The notes: generated by a model not told the origin, from the sequence alone. 64,000 bases of DNA from Strongylocentrotus droebachiensis (GCA_035222895.1 JAVYIG010000606.1:62001-126000); one strand, 5' to 3'; shown: positions 25,691-38,560, numbered from the stretch's first letter. Numbers and translations are program-made.

Positions 25691-26790
25691 GAGCGATGCA
25701 ATGTTGCGATCATTTATCCGTAAACCCGTCCAAACCCTTTCTGCAGGATAGAGAGAGAAGGAAAGATTTGTAGACAGCTTACGATCGGGTAGTGACCGGG
25801 GGAAATCGGCCGGAGGGGAGGGGGTACCGCAGGGTGGAAGTAGCCGCAGATATTGGTAAACTCCTTAGGGCTATGCATCGGGTGTTGAAGATGAAGATGT
25901 AAGTTACGATGTAATAGATGTAGCATCGTGAATAATTTGACGCGATCAGCTCACAGACAGAGCCTGAAGGAGCATCCGATTTTTTTCGTCCTTTTGCTTG
26001 GTTTTGTTGTCAAAAGTGTAATTACCCCCAGCGATGCCTCCCCGCAACACAACTATACCCTCGTGCGCTTTTGAGTTAGAGAAAACACACACATGCTTGA
26101 GGATAAACGCTACAAATTGAATACCATATCATGAGCATCCCATCTAAATCTATCCCGGATCGTTTTGACATCATGATGGCTTCATGATGTTGATACCACC
26201 TCCATCGAAATGCAGACACCAATCATTAGAGGTTGTATTTTTAATTGTAAAATTATTATGAAGAGACTATTGACTTTCTTCAACACAGTATGAGAAGGTT
26301 GCATACTAAAATGTGTCTTAGCAACATTCTTTCATTATCTATAATATATTATTTAATTTGATGTTTTTTAAGTGCTATAAGAGTATTTACACTATCCAAT
26401 AGATGTTGGGTCGTGGGTAACATTTTGTTTTTTATTTGTACAATTGTGTCTGGGGGCACTTTTAAAGCAGGGCGCAAGCTGTATGAAAAACGAACCATTG
26501 CCGTATTACTTTCCAAGTTTCCCGTACAGAGGGGTTGTACTAAGTGGCTGGCGTTCAATTCCCAACTGCTGCTTTCCTTTCCTTTGACCCCTGACCCCGG
26601 CGACACCAATGCTTCCGCAAGAACCAGGTTCAGATGAAATTTCTTCCGCCGTGTTTTGTTTTCCCTTCCCGGTTCCCCCTTTTTGTGCGGTCATTGTTAC
26701 CTTTGATCTGGCGGAGCAGACGGCCCTAAGAGAAGGGTCGTTTAAAACTTGACAATGGTTGGTAGGTTTTAGGTTACACTGCACAGATTG
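25691..26790. promoter_or_regulatory. Two GC-richer blocks (25.69-25.9 and 26.45-26.79 kb)
   Basis: Both blocks carry CpGs and contrast with AT-rich flanks. Short frames are open on both strands with no recognisable product. Between them, near 26300-26430, the DNA is AT-rich and featureless. Confidence 0.25.
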
Positions 26791-29550
26791 GAACAGCCTT
26801 AATACGGGAGTTTTTTAGGGTATTAATGAAAGCGAGGCACTACCCGGGTAAAATTCGAAGCGAAACAAAAGTCGTGTTTGTCTTCCATCCACAACACGGC
26901 TATACATATAGCATTTGTCCTTTTAAGAGGAAAAAAAAACCTCTCAATAAATAAAAGTTAAAATCAATTAGCATCCAAAATTGATAGGATGTTTTCTTTG
27001 AGAGTGAGCTATCTACTGTGGGTTGAAGAAGTTTTAACTATAAGAAACTAATGGTGTGCTGGAGGTGACCATAAGGTGGTTCTTGTCATATTCATATCTT
27101 ACAAATATGCTGAGGTCAGCGTAATTTCTCTATTAATAAAAATCTAAATTGTTTGAAGGCAGAAAAGACCACTTTGATCAATTGTCATTTCTGTAGATTG
27201 AACTGTCAACGGTATGTTCATCTTTGCAAATATTTAGGTCGCTGTCCTGTAACAGAAAGGATCTCACGTTATCGTCTGTTTGGTGGTACGCTTTCTAAGC
27301 CCGTCGGGCACAATCTCCACAACGAAAATCTGTAATGCCATTTAGTGCACTTCATTGGCTCAACTTTATGGAATTTAGGCCAAGGTTTTTCAAAGGGAGT
27401 AATAAGGGGTCAGTGTCCAGAGTGTCTAATCTACCATAGAAAGAGGTATCTTACCGACGGCTGTTACCTTTTCAGCTGTTTCCACCCCTCGCTATTTCTA
27501 TGTACGCCCGAACATTGGCCATGATTGACTCTTTCCCCTACACAAGTGTGCGTAGCCTGTGTGTGCGTGTGCGTACACTGTTATTATCAGTGTATGGGGG
27601 CGCTATATTCGGGTGAGATGGTGTGCTGATATGGTGTGGGCGCACAATAGCGCACCATTGCTGCATTGTCGATCTTTTATAGGCCCTCCGCGCTCTAAAG
27701 GTCCTGTTTAATGAAATGATAATAGGACGGATGTGAGACTCTGACTCGAGTTTTATGAGAAAATGTACTAAGAAAACAGAGATTGTAGTGGGCATAATGG
27801 GTTGTTTTGCCGAACCCGCCTTATTTTGACACATTTAAAATGTTATTTTTTGGCAGCAAAAAAGGCAGAGTTGGGATATGACCACCTGTCCCATAACCTT
27901 ATCGTGTCGCCTTGGCGATTGCGGCTATTTGGACAGAATAAAACTCCATCGCAGTTTAAAGCAACATGTTTTGATTTCTCGTCCAGTGGCTAATACTCAA
28001 AAGAAGTTAATCGTTGTGTAAAGGTAGTCTCTCAAATATACCTACATATCCATTTGTTTTCACATTGCAAGTCAGTGCCCTTCCAACGATTTAAATAGGT
28101 GATACTTGTGATTTATTTTACAATTAATAAAACTATAGAAAACAATAATAGGAAAACATATCGCGGAGGAGAAAGTACAATAAAATACTAAATATTTTGC
28201 CTATTATTTTTCAGAATAGTTTTTCCTAATGCTTTAACAACAATTATGTCCGCTGATAATTGTGATTGAATCAATTTAATTTATTGATTTGTGAAAATCA
28301 TGTGAAATTTTATAAGATGAGCAGGTACATAAATGAGACAAAGAAATTAGAAATACATCTCAATAAGAGGACACGGCACAACCTAACCCTTTCTAGAACA
28401 TATTTGTTTTCTTAGTTTAATCATAGCGTTCTTAAGCTGATATATGTTTAGTTGTTATGACCTGTTCATTTCTACAATCTTTATGGAGACTGTTCTCATC
28501 TCTTAGATATGAAATGTATTAGCTAGTTAAGTGGCACATCACTTCCAATAGTGCATGTTGCAGTCATCCCACTTTGCGATACCCAACACAAAATGTCCAC
28601 ACCTCGTCTTCTTTCTTTCTCTCTTACAGAATTTACAGTGAAATTCATAATCTAACGCGGAGCTCAATGCCCCAACAATAACTTATTATGTGGGACAAAT
28701 TGTGGGCCATACACAAAATGCTTATCAGCCCTTTATCATTTACTTGTCTTTTATTCGCCTCCCCTCTCCTCGAGTTTTTACATTTCCTCTCTGCCCATGG
28801 CTTGAGGCAATTTTAACTCTTTATAAATCAGTGTTAGTCAGTGCAGATGCATCAATGCCAGTGAAGTCGAAAACGCTGATAAATAATAAATTATTACAGG
28901 GCAGCTGGATATATATAACGTCCCCTTTCATTTGAAACACATCCTCCCCTCCATAACAGTTACTCGGCAAGATTACGTGCAAGATGTTTACATATTTGTC
29001 GTATTTTAATTAATGTGAGTGCCCGCAAGAAAAAAATAAGAAATAAGTACGAATATACTTTTGATTTTGGAATAATGCGCACTTTAATTTTAATCATAAT
29101 TGTTATATAAGATCTTCTTTTAAAGACGTTTTTAATATCCATCTTTTTGTAAATAGAACTTTGCCTGTGATTTGTAGCCATAGAATATTATGCAACCATA
29201 ATTATATGGACCGAAAATTGGAAATATATAGACTTATGAAATGTAAGAAAAAGAGAAAACTGCACAGTGTAAAAGCCTGGGGGTTGAATCAATCTTTTTT
29301 AACTGTATATTCGAGAACCTCACTATCGTTATCGCGACTAATTTTTACATATTTGTTTAATGTTTCTTGTTTATAACGGATCTTAAGCATTGTCAAAAGG
29401 TTAAAATTAAAATACAAAGGTTATTGTCATATGTGTAAAGTTCGTATAACTCACTGATAAAATACTAGATGGCGGTATTATGTATATAAGTGTCTCCCTT
29501 TCAGTTGGTATACAGCATTGCCATGTATCCCCCTCCACACCTACATGTCT

Positions 29551-29586
<36 letters not shown>

Positions 29587-30119
29587 ACCCCCACACACTC
29601 ACACCCCACACGTAAATACTAACTTGAGTCAGTAAGTATTAATTCATATCGTAGATCGCAATTTATTGTCTTCTAATGCACATAATTATTTTTTCTAACT
29701 TTCTCGTTGACAGCAATTAGTATTTGTTTCGTACTCAGGGACTTGTTCGAATTTATCATCACTAGTAATTACGGATGTATATAAAGGCGTGGTTAGTTAG
29801 ATCAATGATGATGTTTCCTGCGTATAAAGAGCTTACTGTTTAGCCAGTGTTAATAATTATTGGCCCGGTCGTAGAATAGTGCCATACAGTACGCATGTCT
29901 CAATTAGTCAACATTGTGTTAGTGGAACATGGAGTGCATGAAGTTCATTATCACAAGTTGCAAAAATTTCTATTCCCAGAAGAAAAAAAAGACGTCTGAT
30001 CTTAGGGTAATTAGGTATGCTGAAATACAGGAATAAGAGGAAAATAAAGAAGGAAGAATTCGTAGATGGAAGGAAGGAGGGTTGATGGTGCAGGCAAGAA
30101 TTGTCCCTGTTATATTTCT
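26791..30119. other. Mostly AT-rich DNA, no recognised gene
   Basis: A GC-richer patch lies at about 27460-27700 and contains a 7-bp hairpin, TACACTG...CAGTGTA (27574-27594), plus GT-rich sequence. A CA microsatellite lies at 29554-29580. No exon was identified. Confidence 0.5.
29554..29580. repeat. (CA)n microsatellite
   Basis: Uninterrupted CA dinucleotides followed by degenerate CA-rich sequence. Confidence 0.95.
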
Positions 30120-30500
30120 TGTCACGGTTATGACAAGGCCTTCTGAATGGCTTCGCATGGTGTTGGGCTAATCCAGCGACTCGCGCGCGAAGTGGTTTTG
30201 CCCGGAGCAATGCACTGTATTATGCAGACAACACACATGTTTGCGGGCTATTTCGTCGAGAGCCTGGCTAGAAAGGGACAGTGTCACACGCAGCCAGCAG
30301 AGACCAAGGCGTCAAAAAGCCACTTCGCGTCCGCACCAAATGTGATGAAATCATTGCCATGGCAAATCTTACACCCGTCCTTAGGCATCTGTTTTTGTAA
30401 GCCATTAATTCTGCCTCCAGCGAAAGTGGAGGGGGAAAGAAGCTCAGGAAGAGCGATGGGGAAAGGCCGTCGTAATATGCAAAGAGGATGGGGAGTGGAA
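30120..30500. promoter_or_regulatory. GC-richer block with RFX X-box-like palindrome
   Basis: CpG-bearing sequence open for 119 codons on + (from ATG at 30147) and about 100 on minus, neither with a known domain. The palindrome TTGCCATGGCAA sits inside (30354-30365), as does a GC-rich purine segment near 30420-30500. It is best read as a candidate enhancer or promoter. Confidence 0.35.
30353..30366. promoter_or_regulatory. RFX X-box-like site
   Basis: ATTGCCATGGCAAA differs from the ideal inverted-repeat X-box (GTTGCCATGGCAAC) only at the two outermost bases. RFX factors bind such repeats, typically in ciliary and neuronal gene regulation. No functional evidence exists here. Confidence 0.45.
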
Positions 30501-30633
30501 GAATAAAAGGATGAGCTCAGATCCTACCAGAAGAATGACTGGTATATAGTAAGGAGAAAAACAGTAATATTTTAGGAGCGTTTAGACATCACGCCAAGGC
30601 TAAAGATTTCGCGATGTAAGTTTAGACAGCTAG

Positions 30634-30643
30634 GTCACGTGAC
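30634..30643. promoter_or_regulatory. E-box palindrome GTCACGTGAC (copy 4)
   Basis: Exact 10-mer, 270 bp downstream of the X-box-like site. It is followed by TTTGAGAAAG, which resembles the sequence after copy 1. Confidence 0.5.
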
Positions 30644-31498
30644 TTTGAGAAAGAAACCCGTTGTGAGCTAAGACGGAATCAACATCATACCTTGCAAACA
30701 CTAGTTAGAGTTATTAGCATTCAAACGTCAACAATATCCAAACATTCATTGAATTCATTCAAGTGAAATGACCAGAAACTATTTCTGAATTATTTGATTC
30801 TAATCTCAAAGTTATTAGATATATTTTCATTTCATTTATCTCATTATGCACGCAATCACTAAAGGTAGAACAACGTCAACCAAGAGCTTATCCTGTCAAA
30901 ACTTTGGATTCTCACCATGTTCTATAAACTATTTGGAGACAGCAGTTTTCAGTCACTTGCATATTTTACACACAGAAACAGCTTTTACAACACCTTAGAT
31001 ATTTTAATGAAGTACATCAAACACTAGTAATCATTGTCGAAAGGAATTGATGAGAAAGTGTATTGCAGCAACAAAAACAGTTTCCATGTAAAGGCATGCA
31101 AAGGTAACACATTTGTTTAACACTCTCAGTAGAGAAACAATTAATTTATCGTTGAGATTAACGAATAAAGCGTTGTCTTCTGTACCTATACTTAAATAAT
31201 AATTAAACAAACATTATTGAATCAATACTTCATAATACATAGGTAATATGTGTATCATTGAAAATTAAAGTTATTAAAATACCCCCAATGTATTGGTTTT
31301 ATTTGCGTATTCATACTTTTTACACAGACTATTATATGCAAAAGTAGTTTTATTATTTGAGGAGCATTGCTTTTCATATTTGTTTTATATATTATTATAT
31401 TTTGTCATAGTTTTCTTGTTCATTTGAATGTACTGTTCAGGTATGATGACATGTAACTGTGTCTTAGAGACAATGAACCAATTATGTGATTCCATACT
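30644..31498. other. AT-rich DNA, nothing recognised
   Basis: Low-GC sequence without repeats, exons or clear motifs that I could support. Confidence 0.55.
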
Positions 31499-31659
31499 AA
31501 TAATACAGGTTTGCGAGTGCATTAGTGAGTATGCACTGCACGCAGGTTAAGTCACTGTAGGATAATGAATGAGACTTGTTGAGTTCATTGCCCTTTTCAA
31601 TGTGACTTAACCAATTGCAGTGCATTTCACTAATGCATGAGCTAAACATTTGTATTATT
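31499..31659. mobile_element. Foldback/MITE-like inverted repeat, 161 bp
   Basis: The left arm 31499-31555 and right arm 31602-31659 are reverse complements at roughly three quarters identity. They share ATTAGTGA, ATGCACTGCA and GGTTAAGTCAC blocks, and both ends read AATAATAC. There is no coding capacity. The arrangement suits a decayed non-autonomous DNA transposon. A target-site duplication is not clear because the flanks are AT-rich. Confidence 0.6.
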
Positions 31660-32555
31660 TTTTTTATAAGATGGGCCTACACTAAAGTTGAGAAATTGAC
31701 AGTTGTTATCACCAAAATGCACTTCCCGTGCATATGGTAACATTTGATGCACGCACACGTGATCCATTTCGACGTTTCTCATTGGCTACATTCTTGAACC
31801 CATTTTATAATTATTCATATCAATTTCTAACAGTCAAATTTGATAGGACAGCAGATCCATGGATAGGAAATAAACGATCATGGAACATTTATGAAGTAGG
31901 TTCTGTTATAGATCACACTATGCCAAACTTTATTAAATTTGTAAAGAGAAGGTTTAGGTCTAGGAAAGGAGAAATATAATTAGTGACCTTTTTTATTCTT
32001 GTTTATGTTAATGTTAGTGTGGACTATCATATCACATGTCTGTGTAGTACCATATGCAAATTTACGTGTACAATTTTTCCACTTTCACATTGCAATTGCA
32101 TGACAAGAATCAAATGGTTCATAGTAATACAGGGAGAAATAGATATAGTAAAAATGGCGATATGGGGAAACAGAAGGACAACTATAGAAAGAAAGACGGG
32201 CACTAAAGATGCGCTACATAGAGAATGATGTGTCAAGAAACGAATATACTTGAACACTGGAAATGATGCCGCAAAAATAATTACATGTTTGCCCTTGCTG
32301 TAGGCCTCTTTGAAAATGAAAACACTCGGAGAAGCTGCTTTGGATGCTGTTTAGCTTCTATTTTTTCATTAGTAAGCATAAAAGAAGAAAAAATAAGCAA
32401 TAATTTATGCAGCTACACAATAAGCACTTTAGAAAATATGAAAACGTCAAGGGGAACTTTGCGTAATGTTCGAATAGCTCAACGAAATTGGTCTTGTAAA
32501 AGAAAGATGTAACATAATAATGTAAAGTAAAAAAACATGGTCGAGAAGGATAGAT
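31660..32555. other. AT-rich DNA, small open frames only
   Basis: Short + frames at 31728-31979 and 31983-32228 have no recognisable domain. Near 32070-32105, TTTCACATTGCAAT followed by GCATGAC weakly resembles part of the 43 kb transposon copy, too short to call. Confidence 0.45.
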
Positions 32556-32560
32556 TATGC

Positions 32561-32571
32561 GAGAGAAAAGC

Positions 32572-32603
<32 letters not shown>

Positions 32604-32703
32604 GGGAATGATAGAGAGAAAGGACGAGACAAAAGAGAGAGAGAGAGAAAGGGTGAGAAAGAGAAAGAGAGAGATAGAAAGGGAGAGAGAAGGAGAGCAG
32701 GAG
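32561..32703. repeat. GA-rich low-complexity tract
   Basis: The (GA)n core is at about 32579-32603, followed by about 100 bp of degenerate GA. The Arg/Glu or Ser/Leu frames across it are artefacts of the repeat. Confidence 0.9.
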
Positions 32704-33390
32704 GAACTCATCTTTATTCCATCACCAGAAACAGGAAACGTGTCCATACACTATTCAGCGACTTAAACAATTACGCGTATGAAAAAGCGATTTTCTTAAT
32801 CATTTAAATGGCTTTCCCCTACTCATAGAGTAGAAAGTGGACCATTGGTACCACCATGTCCAACCTTAAGCTGCAGCCACAATGATGGATGTTACGAAGT
32901 ATGAAGAAAAGCTACCAATTAAGTTAAGAGGGGATTTTTGGCGCGTAAAATATTATTGCTTGATGCAAGTAAGGTGAACAGACGGTACTGTGAATCAAAT
33001 GCAGATTGGTATTTTTAGACTAATGAGTAAAAAGCTTACTTCAAAGTGAAACCGCGGACAGAATCGTGTCATTTTTTTTTGGCTAACATATTGGTAAACT
33101 GATTCCAGTTAAAAGGAGTGAAGTAATCGGGTTTCTCATTGGCAAAGCACATCTTGATACATTGAACGGTAGCGAAAAGAGACTGATACACGAAAAACAT
33201 AGAGTGACATTGTGTGTGGGGGGTAGAGAAAGAGGGAGGGGGAGTGTAACATGAATAAGAAAGAGAGGGGTGGGAGGAGGAAGGTATCAATGATAAACAG
33301 AGGGGGGAGGGAGAGAGCCGGAGGAGGCGAGGGAAAGGGGGTTAGATGATGTCATATAGGGACTGTCTTGGGGAGATTTCGTACACTTTA
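32704..33390. other. AT-rich DNA passing into a purine-rich tract
   Basis: No gene was recognised. The + strand from about 33217 to 33340 is G/A-rich. Confidence 0.5.
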
Positions 33391-33780
33391 GTGATGCGCT
33401 GAATTTCTCTCTTTCCTTTTTTTCCCCCTTCCATCTCCAGTGAGCTGGAGGCCAACATGCCCGCACGAAAACTCTCGCCCGAGGGGTCAGGTTTCAATAG
33501 TAGGGGAAAAATTACAAGATGATGAAGCTATAAAACTTCTAAGTCCTCAGGCTTAATGACTCGAAGGCAAACTACGGCTTCCAAATGCCCTCGAGTCGAG
33601 GCGTTTAGCGTTCGCTTTTTCCCCCGAACAAGCCCGGGAGGGAATGAGGGGTATGATAGCCAACGATAACCATCGGCGATCTGCAATGTTTCTCTTGAAA
33701 GTTATGCACCGATCTCTGCAATTATGAGCGCCTGGAGTGAAAACATGGAGGGGGGTGGGGAGGATGCGACGACAAGTCAA
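33391..33780. promoter_or_regulatory. GC-richer block, candidate regulatory element
   Basis: This CpG-bearing segment has no recognisable open frame or splice signals. The two flanking segments are purine- or AT-rich. Confidence 0.25.
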
Positions 33781-35330
33781 TCAAACTAGCGTATGACTTG
33801 CATATCGTTTGATATACATCAATCTTACCAACACGTTGTGAGGGTGCGGAGATCGGACGGCAGGGGAGGACACATTTACTTCAGAAACAGACACGAATAG
33901 AAATGCGAAAGGCGTGAAGTTGGGCGACACTGGCAGTAACATAATCTTAATGTTTGCAAGATGATGTTTGCTGACTCATATATATTCAAGTTCAAGTTTA
34001 AAGATTAAGTCCACATCACATGGAAGGTGACAATAATAGACTGTATAAACAGTTCGAATCTTACAGATTACTGAAAACAACATTTTATACAACGGATTTT
34101 TAAAAAAACACGTGCAAAATATTAATAAAATAAAATGTACTTGTACAGGGGAATCACATAGGCCATTGGCCTTTAAAGGGAAACAAACTCTTTATAAATT
34201 GAGAAGCGATGTTATAATCGATGCATTGATACCATATTGATATCGATAAATAACGAAAAAACATGCACCACTTGAAAGGAATTTGATATCGGATGCTCTT
34301 TTCGTTACTATATTGTCAGGCTTCAAAGGAGTTTTCAATGTAGACCTACTCCTTCTGCTCTCTTAAGGAATAAGCAATGCATTATGTGTGTTATATGAAA
34401 TGAGATTATTAAAGGTATTAAGATGGAAAGAACGAAAATGGGAAAAGGGATGAAAAAGTGGAAAATGTCATCTGTTTCATTACAATATATCTCTATGACA
34501 CCCGTATCACATAACAGAGGAATACTTTACAATACTTCCTAGTTCTGGAATGCATGGGGTCAAAATAATGAACAATGACTCTCTCCCCTGAATGAAGGCG
34601 GAAGAAAGAACCATTGCACATGTCAGAAACTAAATATGAGCATCTTCAGTTATATTTGCATCTCACTCTATATGGTTTATTAGTTTCATCCTCGTCTCAA
34701 GACCTCTTAAGAGTTATATAGGAGGAGGGGGTGTAGATGACGCCCAGCCCTCTTATGGAAGACTCTTCTTCCTTAAAGAACTTTAAGGGTAAACTACATG
34801 TACCTGACTGACGAGTGTCAAAAGTCAGAGGCGGATATCTCAGTGCTATAATGTAATGAATCTTGGAGGTACTATATCTTCTGATATGTTGAAAGTACGG
34901 AAAGAAACAAATTCCGAAATATTACATAAGTAGCACTATTCTGAACTCATCAGAACGAAAAAAAGGACGTTTACGGATTCAGATTAAAGATAAAGAGAGT
35001 TCTTTGAAGAAATGGTATTTATTGGATGTGTATTGGCCTAAGGCAAGTTAATGGATGAAAATATTTTGAATAACGTATTTTGTAGGAAAATGATAAGGTA
35101 GACAAAGAATGGAAGAATACTAAATTCAAGATGAAATAACCATTTGGGGGAAATTGTCAGTGAAGAAGTGAAGCGAAATTACGAGGATAAAATGAGGATA
35201 TTGTTAATGCAGATTATTAATATGATGACGATGACGAAAATACTGAATGTCATGATGACACATCAAGAGAAAGTAAGAGTGACGCATGACATCGTGAGCT
35301 CATCGTCGTTCCGCATCTTTTCTAAACAAT
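33781..35330. other. AT-rich DNA, no recognised gene
   Basis: No exon or transposon was recognised. A small hairpin AGGCCATTGGCCT lies near 34162. Confidence 0.5.
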
Positions 35331-35339
35331 GGTTGTTAG

Positions 35340-35417
35340 AGAACGAGATAGTAACAGAGATAGAGACAGAGAGAGAGTGTGTGTATGAGTGTGGGTAAGT
35401 GGGTGAGAGTGTGTGTG

Positions 35418-35454
<37 letters not shown>

Positions 35455-35482
35455 CAGAGACAGGGAGAGAGAGAGATAGAGA
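35340..35482. repeat. GA/GT low-complexity tract
   Basis: GAGA and GTGT dinucleotides intermix, with a (GA)n core near 35420-35436. Confidence 0.9.
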
Positions 35483-35759
35483 GGTGATAGTTTGTTTAAG
35501 GCTACACAGTCATAGATTAGCAAATGTCTCTGAAGCGTCTGTAAACACCAAATAGTAACTCCTTTTATCAGTAGCGACTAACTAATGAAATTTGTGTGCG
35601 ATTGTGTCTTCTGAATCAATATATCTATTTCAGTGGGCACGATTGATTGAAAGGAAATGGGGCGAATCGCTGTTTATCCAGCTGAGGAGTCGTGATTTGT
35701 TTGAAAGTGGTTGGCAGAGTTATCATGAATAATGAGAAAAGAAAAGAATGGTAGACCAA

Positions 35760-36030
35760 AAGCAAACTGCTGGCGGCTCGACGGCCAATGTTACTTCGTC
35801 TTCCTGCCCGGGTGCGCTATTTATTTGCTTTCTGGCTTTGAACATGGCCGCGGGAGGGAGGATTGAAGGGAGTTATTTTTCTGCAGCTCCACGTCGGGGT
35901 GGAGGAATGCCATGATGAGGATGATGATGAGGGGTTGCCGATGCGGGGAGGAGGTCGCTTGGCCCACGGGCTCGCCATGTCATTCGAGTTATAATGTGAG
36001 GGAGTGGGTGTGTGCGGCATGATGAGTGTG
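35760..36030. promoter_or_regulatory. GC-richer block
   Basis: CpG-bearing segment with no recognisable product in any frame. It includes a short GATGATGATGAGG run. Confidence 0.25.
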
Positions 36031-36125
36031 TATGACTGACTGACTGAACGTTCGTTCTCTTAAAGGGCTTATGTCAAATGAAGCAAACGGAATGTGTTAA
36101 TATAATAACCATGTAGTCACATATT

Positions 36126-36205
36126 TTACTTTGTAAAGCGCTTAGAGACATTTGTATTAAGCGCTATATACAAATTAATATTATTATTATTATTATCATC
36201 ATAAT
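36126..36205 (+). mobile_element. Retroposon 3' tail with (ATT)n end
   Basis: TAAAGCGCTTAGAG, a short spacer and TTAAGCGCTATATAC are followed by ATT and ATC repeats. This is the cleanest copy of the tail family seen at 2128, 2335 and 51546. No tRNA-like head was found upstream, so it is 5'-truncated. Confidence 0.7.
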
Positions 36206-37593
36206 TGCCTTGTTAAATCCTTTGTATATATTTTAAGTAGAATAACAATAGCGCATCAATAAACATGTGAGCCTATTATGCTTATACCATGACAATACAT
36301 GTTAAATATTATTCAAAATTCAAAAGAAGTATAGGAGAAAAAAGAAAGACAGATATTAACTTGATAAATTTCCTTATGAAGACATATATATAATTATGTT
36401 ATATGTTGTATATTATATTTAAAAAGGAAATTCCTTTCCCAAGGACTTTGTATGATTATATGTGTATCTTTAATAGATGCTCAACAATAGTGAAAAGATA
36501 TGGTTTGTGATTAAATATTCAATGGCGAGTGAGATATTGCAAGATCAACCTGAAATATTGATGCGTTCTTTACAATGAGATTTCCCATGAAATTTGTTAT
36601 CCTATTCTGTCTCTCTTTCGCTCATTATCTCACTGACATAAAGCAAAATATCTTAAGGGGGAAAAGAGATACATGGAAAGAAAGGGAACTGAGTTATATG
36701 ATTGTGATTGACACGAGATCAAATTGAAATGTCTTTGATGAATCTATCTGGTCTGTTCAACGAGTTGGGGATGTTCTTCTTGCAAACGCGCGATGGGGTT
36801 AGATGCTCTCAAAACACTCGGGGCTATTTCTGCCATCACACCTTTTTAGCTTTTCAGAGCTTCACTGCAAATTCTCGTCTTTGAATTTAAGCTTTATTAA
36901 CGCGCTGGCGCGAAAGGGTTGACGCGATGTGTCCATAATTAAAATTGTTTGAGAGATATGTTTATAAAAGGGGGCCTCTTCATTTGTGGCAAGAAGTCAC
37001 CGGGTTTAGCTCGCATTATGAAACTAGGGTCGATGACATTGGAGTGTGCTTTATAGAATCCATGCAATATATCACGAGTGATTGTGGAATCCATAGACCA
37101 ACGAAATACACGATGAATCCTACATGTCCTGATCAAGTTATTAAATCGGATTTCTACGAGATGCTATTGACCGCAAAATTAAATAATTCGGGGGTCCATC
37201 CGTTATTTTTCCATTATCAATATCGTATGATTCACTATATTGGAAGTGTCGGATATTGCAGATTTCTTTTTATTCTAAAAGAAGACACCTTCCTATATCT
37301 TAAGAATAGAGGAGGTATTTTAAATAGGCCTATATCAACAGATCGTTTGGAAACTTTCAATAAATGTTTAGCTGCGTTATGATTAGCTAATAGAATATCC
37401 TACCTTGAATAGTCACACTTTCCCTCTTATAAATATCGAATGAAACAAATGTTTAAAGACATTATTACAATAAGGGATATGGCTAAGCATTCTGAGGAAC
37501 GGATGACATTTAGTTTTATAATTTTAGATGTCCCATAGCAATGAAAACCATTCTTGTGGTTTTTAATTAATCTACGATTTTTATAATACATGA
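36206..37593. other. AT-rich DNA with one long unassigned open frame
   Basis: The + frame 36945-37382 is open for 145 codons (first ATG at 37062, giving 106 residues). I recognise no domain, signal peptide or splice site. An open frame this long is not surprising by chance in 64 kb of six-frame AT-rich DNA, so it is recorded but not called as a gene. Confidence 0.4.
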
Positions 37594-37986
37594 TTAAAGA
37601 TAAACTTTAGTACTGGAAATGCGATTGCATTGTGAAAGAAAAGGTGTGAAAGGATCAGAAACAGTTGATCATGTAGCATGTAAGTATTGGTGTGCACTGC
37701 AAGGTTCTGGAGTCATCAAAATCATAATAAATTTGACCGAGTCTTGGTAAAGTAACAAACACTCACATAGAAAGCTATATATGGGACAACACACATGGTG
37801 TCGGGGATGGTACTACCTTGGTTTCCTTGTCTTTCTATGCTCATTACTCAGCCAGTATACATTTTCTTCCAAAATTGTTTGGCACATGTCATTTATTTGT
37901 AATCTTGAACATTCAGTGTAAGTTTCGTTTGATTCTGTGAGAATTTTTTTTTTTTTTTTTTTACCAGTACTGGAGTTTATCTTTAA
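37594..37986. mobile_element. Non-autonomous TTAA-flanked DNA transposon, 393 bp
   Basis: Terminal inverted repeats of 23 nt, beginning TTAAAGATAAACT and ending AGTACTGG, match at 21 of 23 positions (37594-37616 and 37964-37986). The outermost bases are TTAA at both ends, the usual target of piggyBac-type transposases. A T19 run (37944-37962) lies just inside the right repeat. There is no coding capacity. An internal 107-bp stretch (37622-37728) recurs, inverted and nearly 90% identical, at 42984-43091. The family assignment to piggyBac is inferred only from the TTAA ends. Confidence 0.7.
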
Positions 37987-38560
37987 TGATTTCTAATTTT
38001 GAAATGACATATTGTATTCATACATTAAACATAATACACATTTATATAACACACATTACACTACATCAAAGAAAATTTGCTGTTTTTGCACGTGAAATGA
38101 AAGTGATGAAGTTTGAATTTCTCTGCGGTGACTTGTCAGGAGAAAGACGTCCGGATCTATGTTGGAAAGTAATAACTTTGCGTCGAGTTCTGACACCCAA
38201 CGCCGAAGCTGTCAAAGTTGGTTGCATGACCTAATCAAGAGCCAGAGAAGTGTTGAAACGTCGACCGAAATTAAGGGCAGAGATTATAAAGACAGGAGCG
38301 GAACAGAGGAGTGTGTGTGTGCGTACAAGAGGAGGGGGAAAGGAAGGAGGAGGACGGGGGAAGAGAAAGGGAAAAGTAAAATAGCTTTACCTGATTTGCT
38401 TCAGCTTTAATTTGAGTCTCTCAGGGCGTAGGATCGGGTTACATATTGTGGGTGTTGAAGACTGCTGTAAGATGTCCCCCTTAACTCGATCACCGCCGCC
38501 GGCCCATCCCCTCTAATGGGTGCCTCTAAGCACATTGTCTGACTAGCATCTCTTCGGCAT
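37987..38560. other. AT-rich DNA passing into a GC-richer segment
   Basis: The 38120-38560 portion has more G+C and several CpGs. Short frames on both strands have no recognisable product. Confidence 0.4.

Noticed and set aside
32065..32110. Third copy of the TTAA transposon family
   Set aside because: Only about 30 bp resemble the 43 kb copy and no terminal repeat is nearby, so the match may be chance.
36945..37382. 145-codon open frame on +, among the longest outside repeats
   Set aside because: It starts at TTG (first ATG 37062), has no recognised domain or splice signals, and one such frame is roughly expected by chance in 64 kb of AT-rich six-frame sequence.
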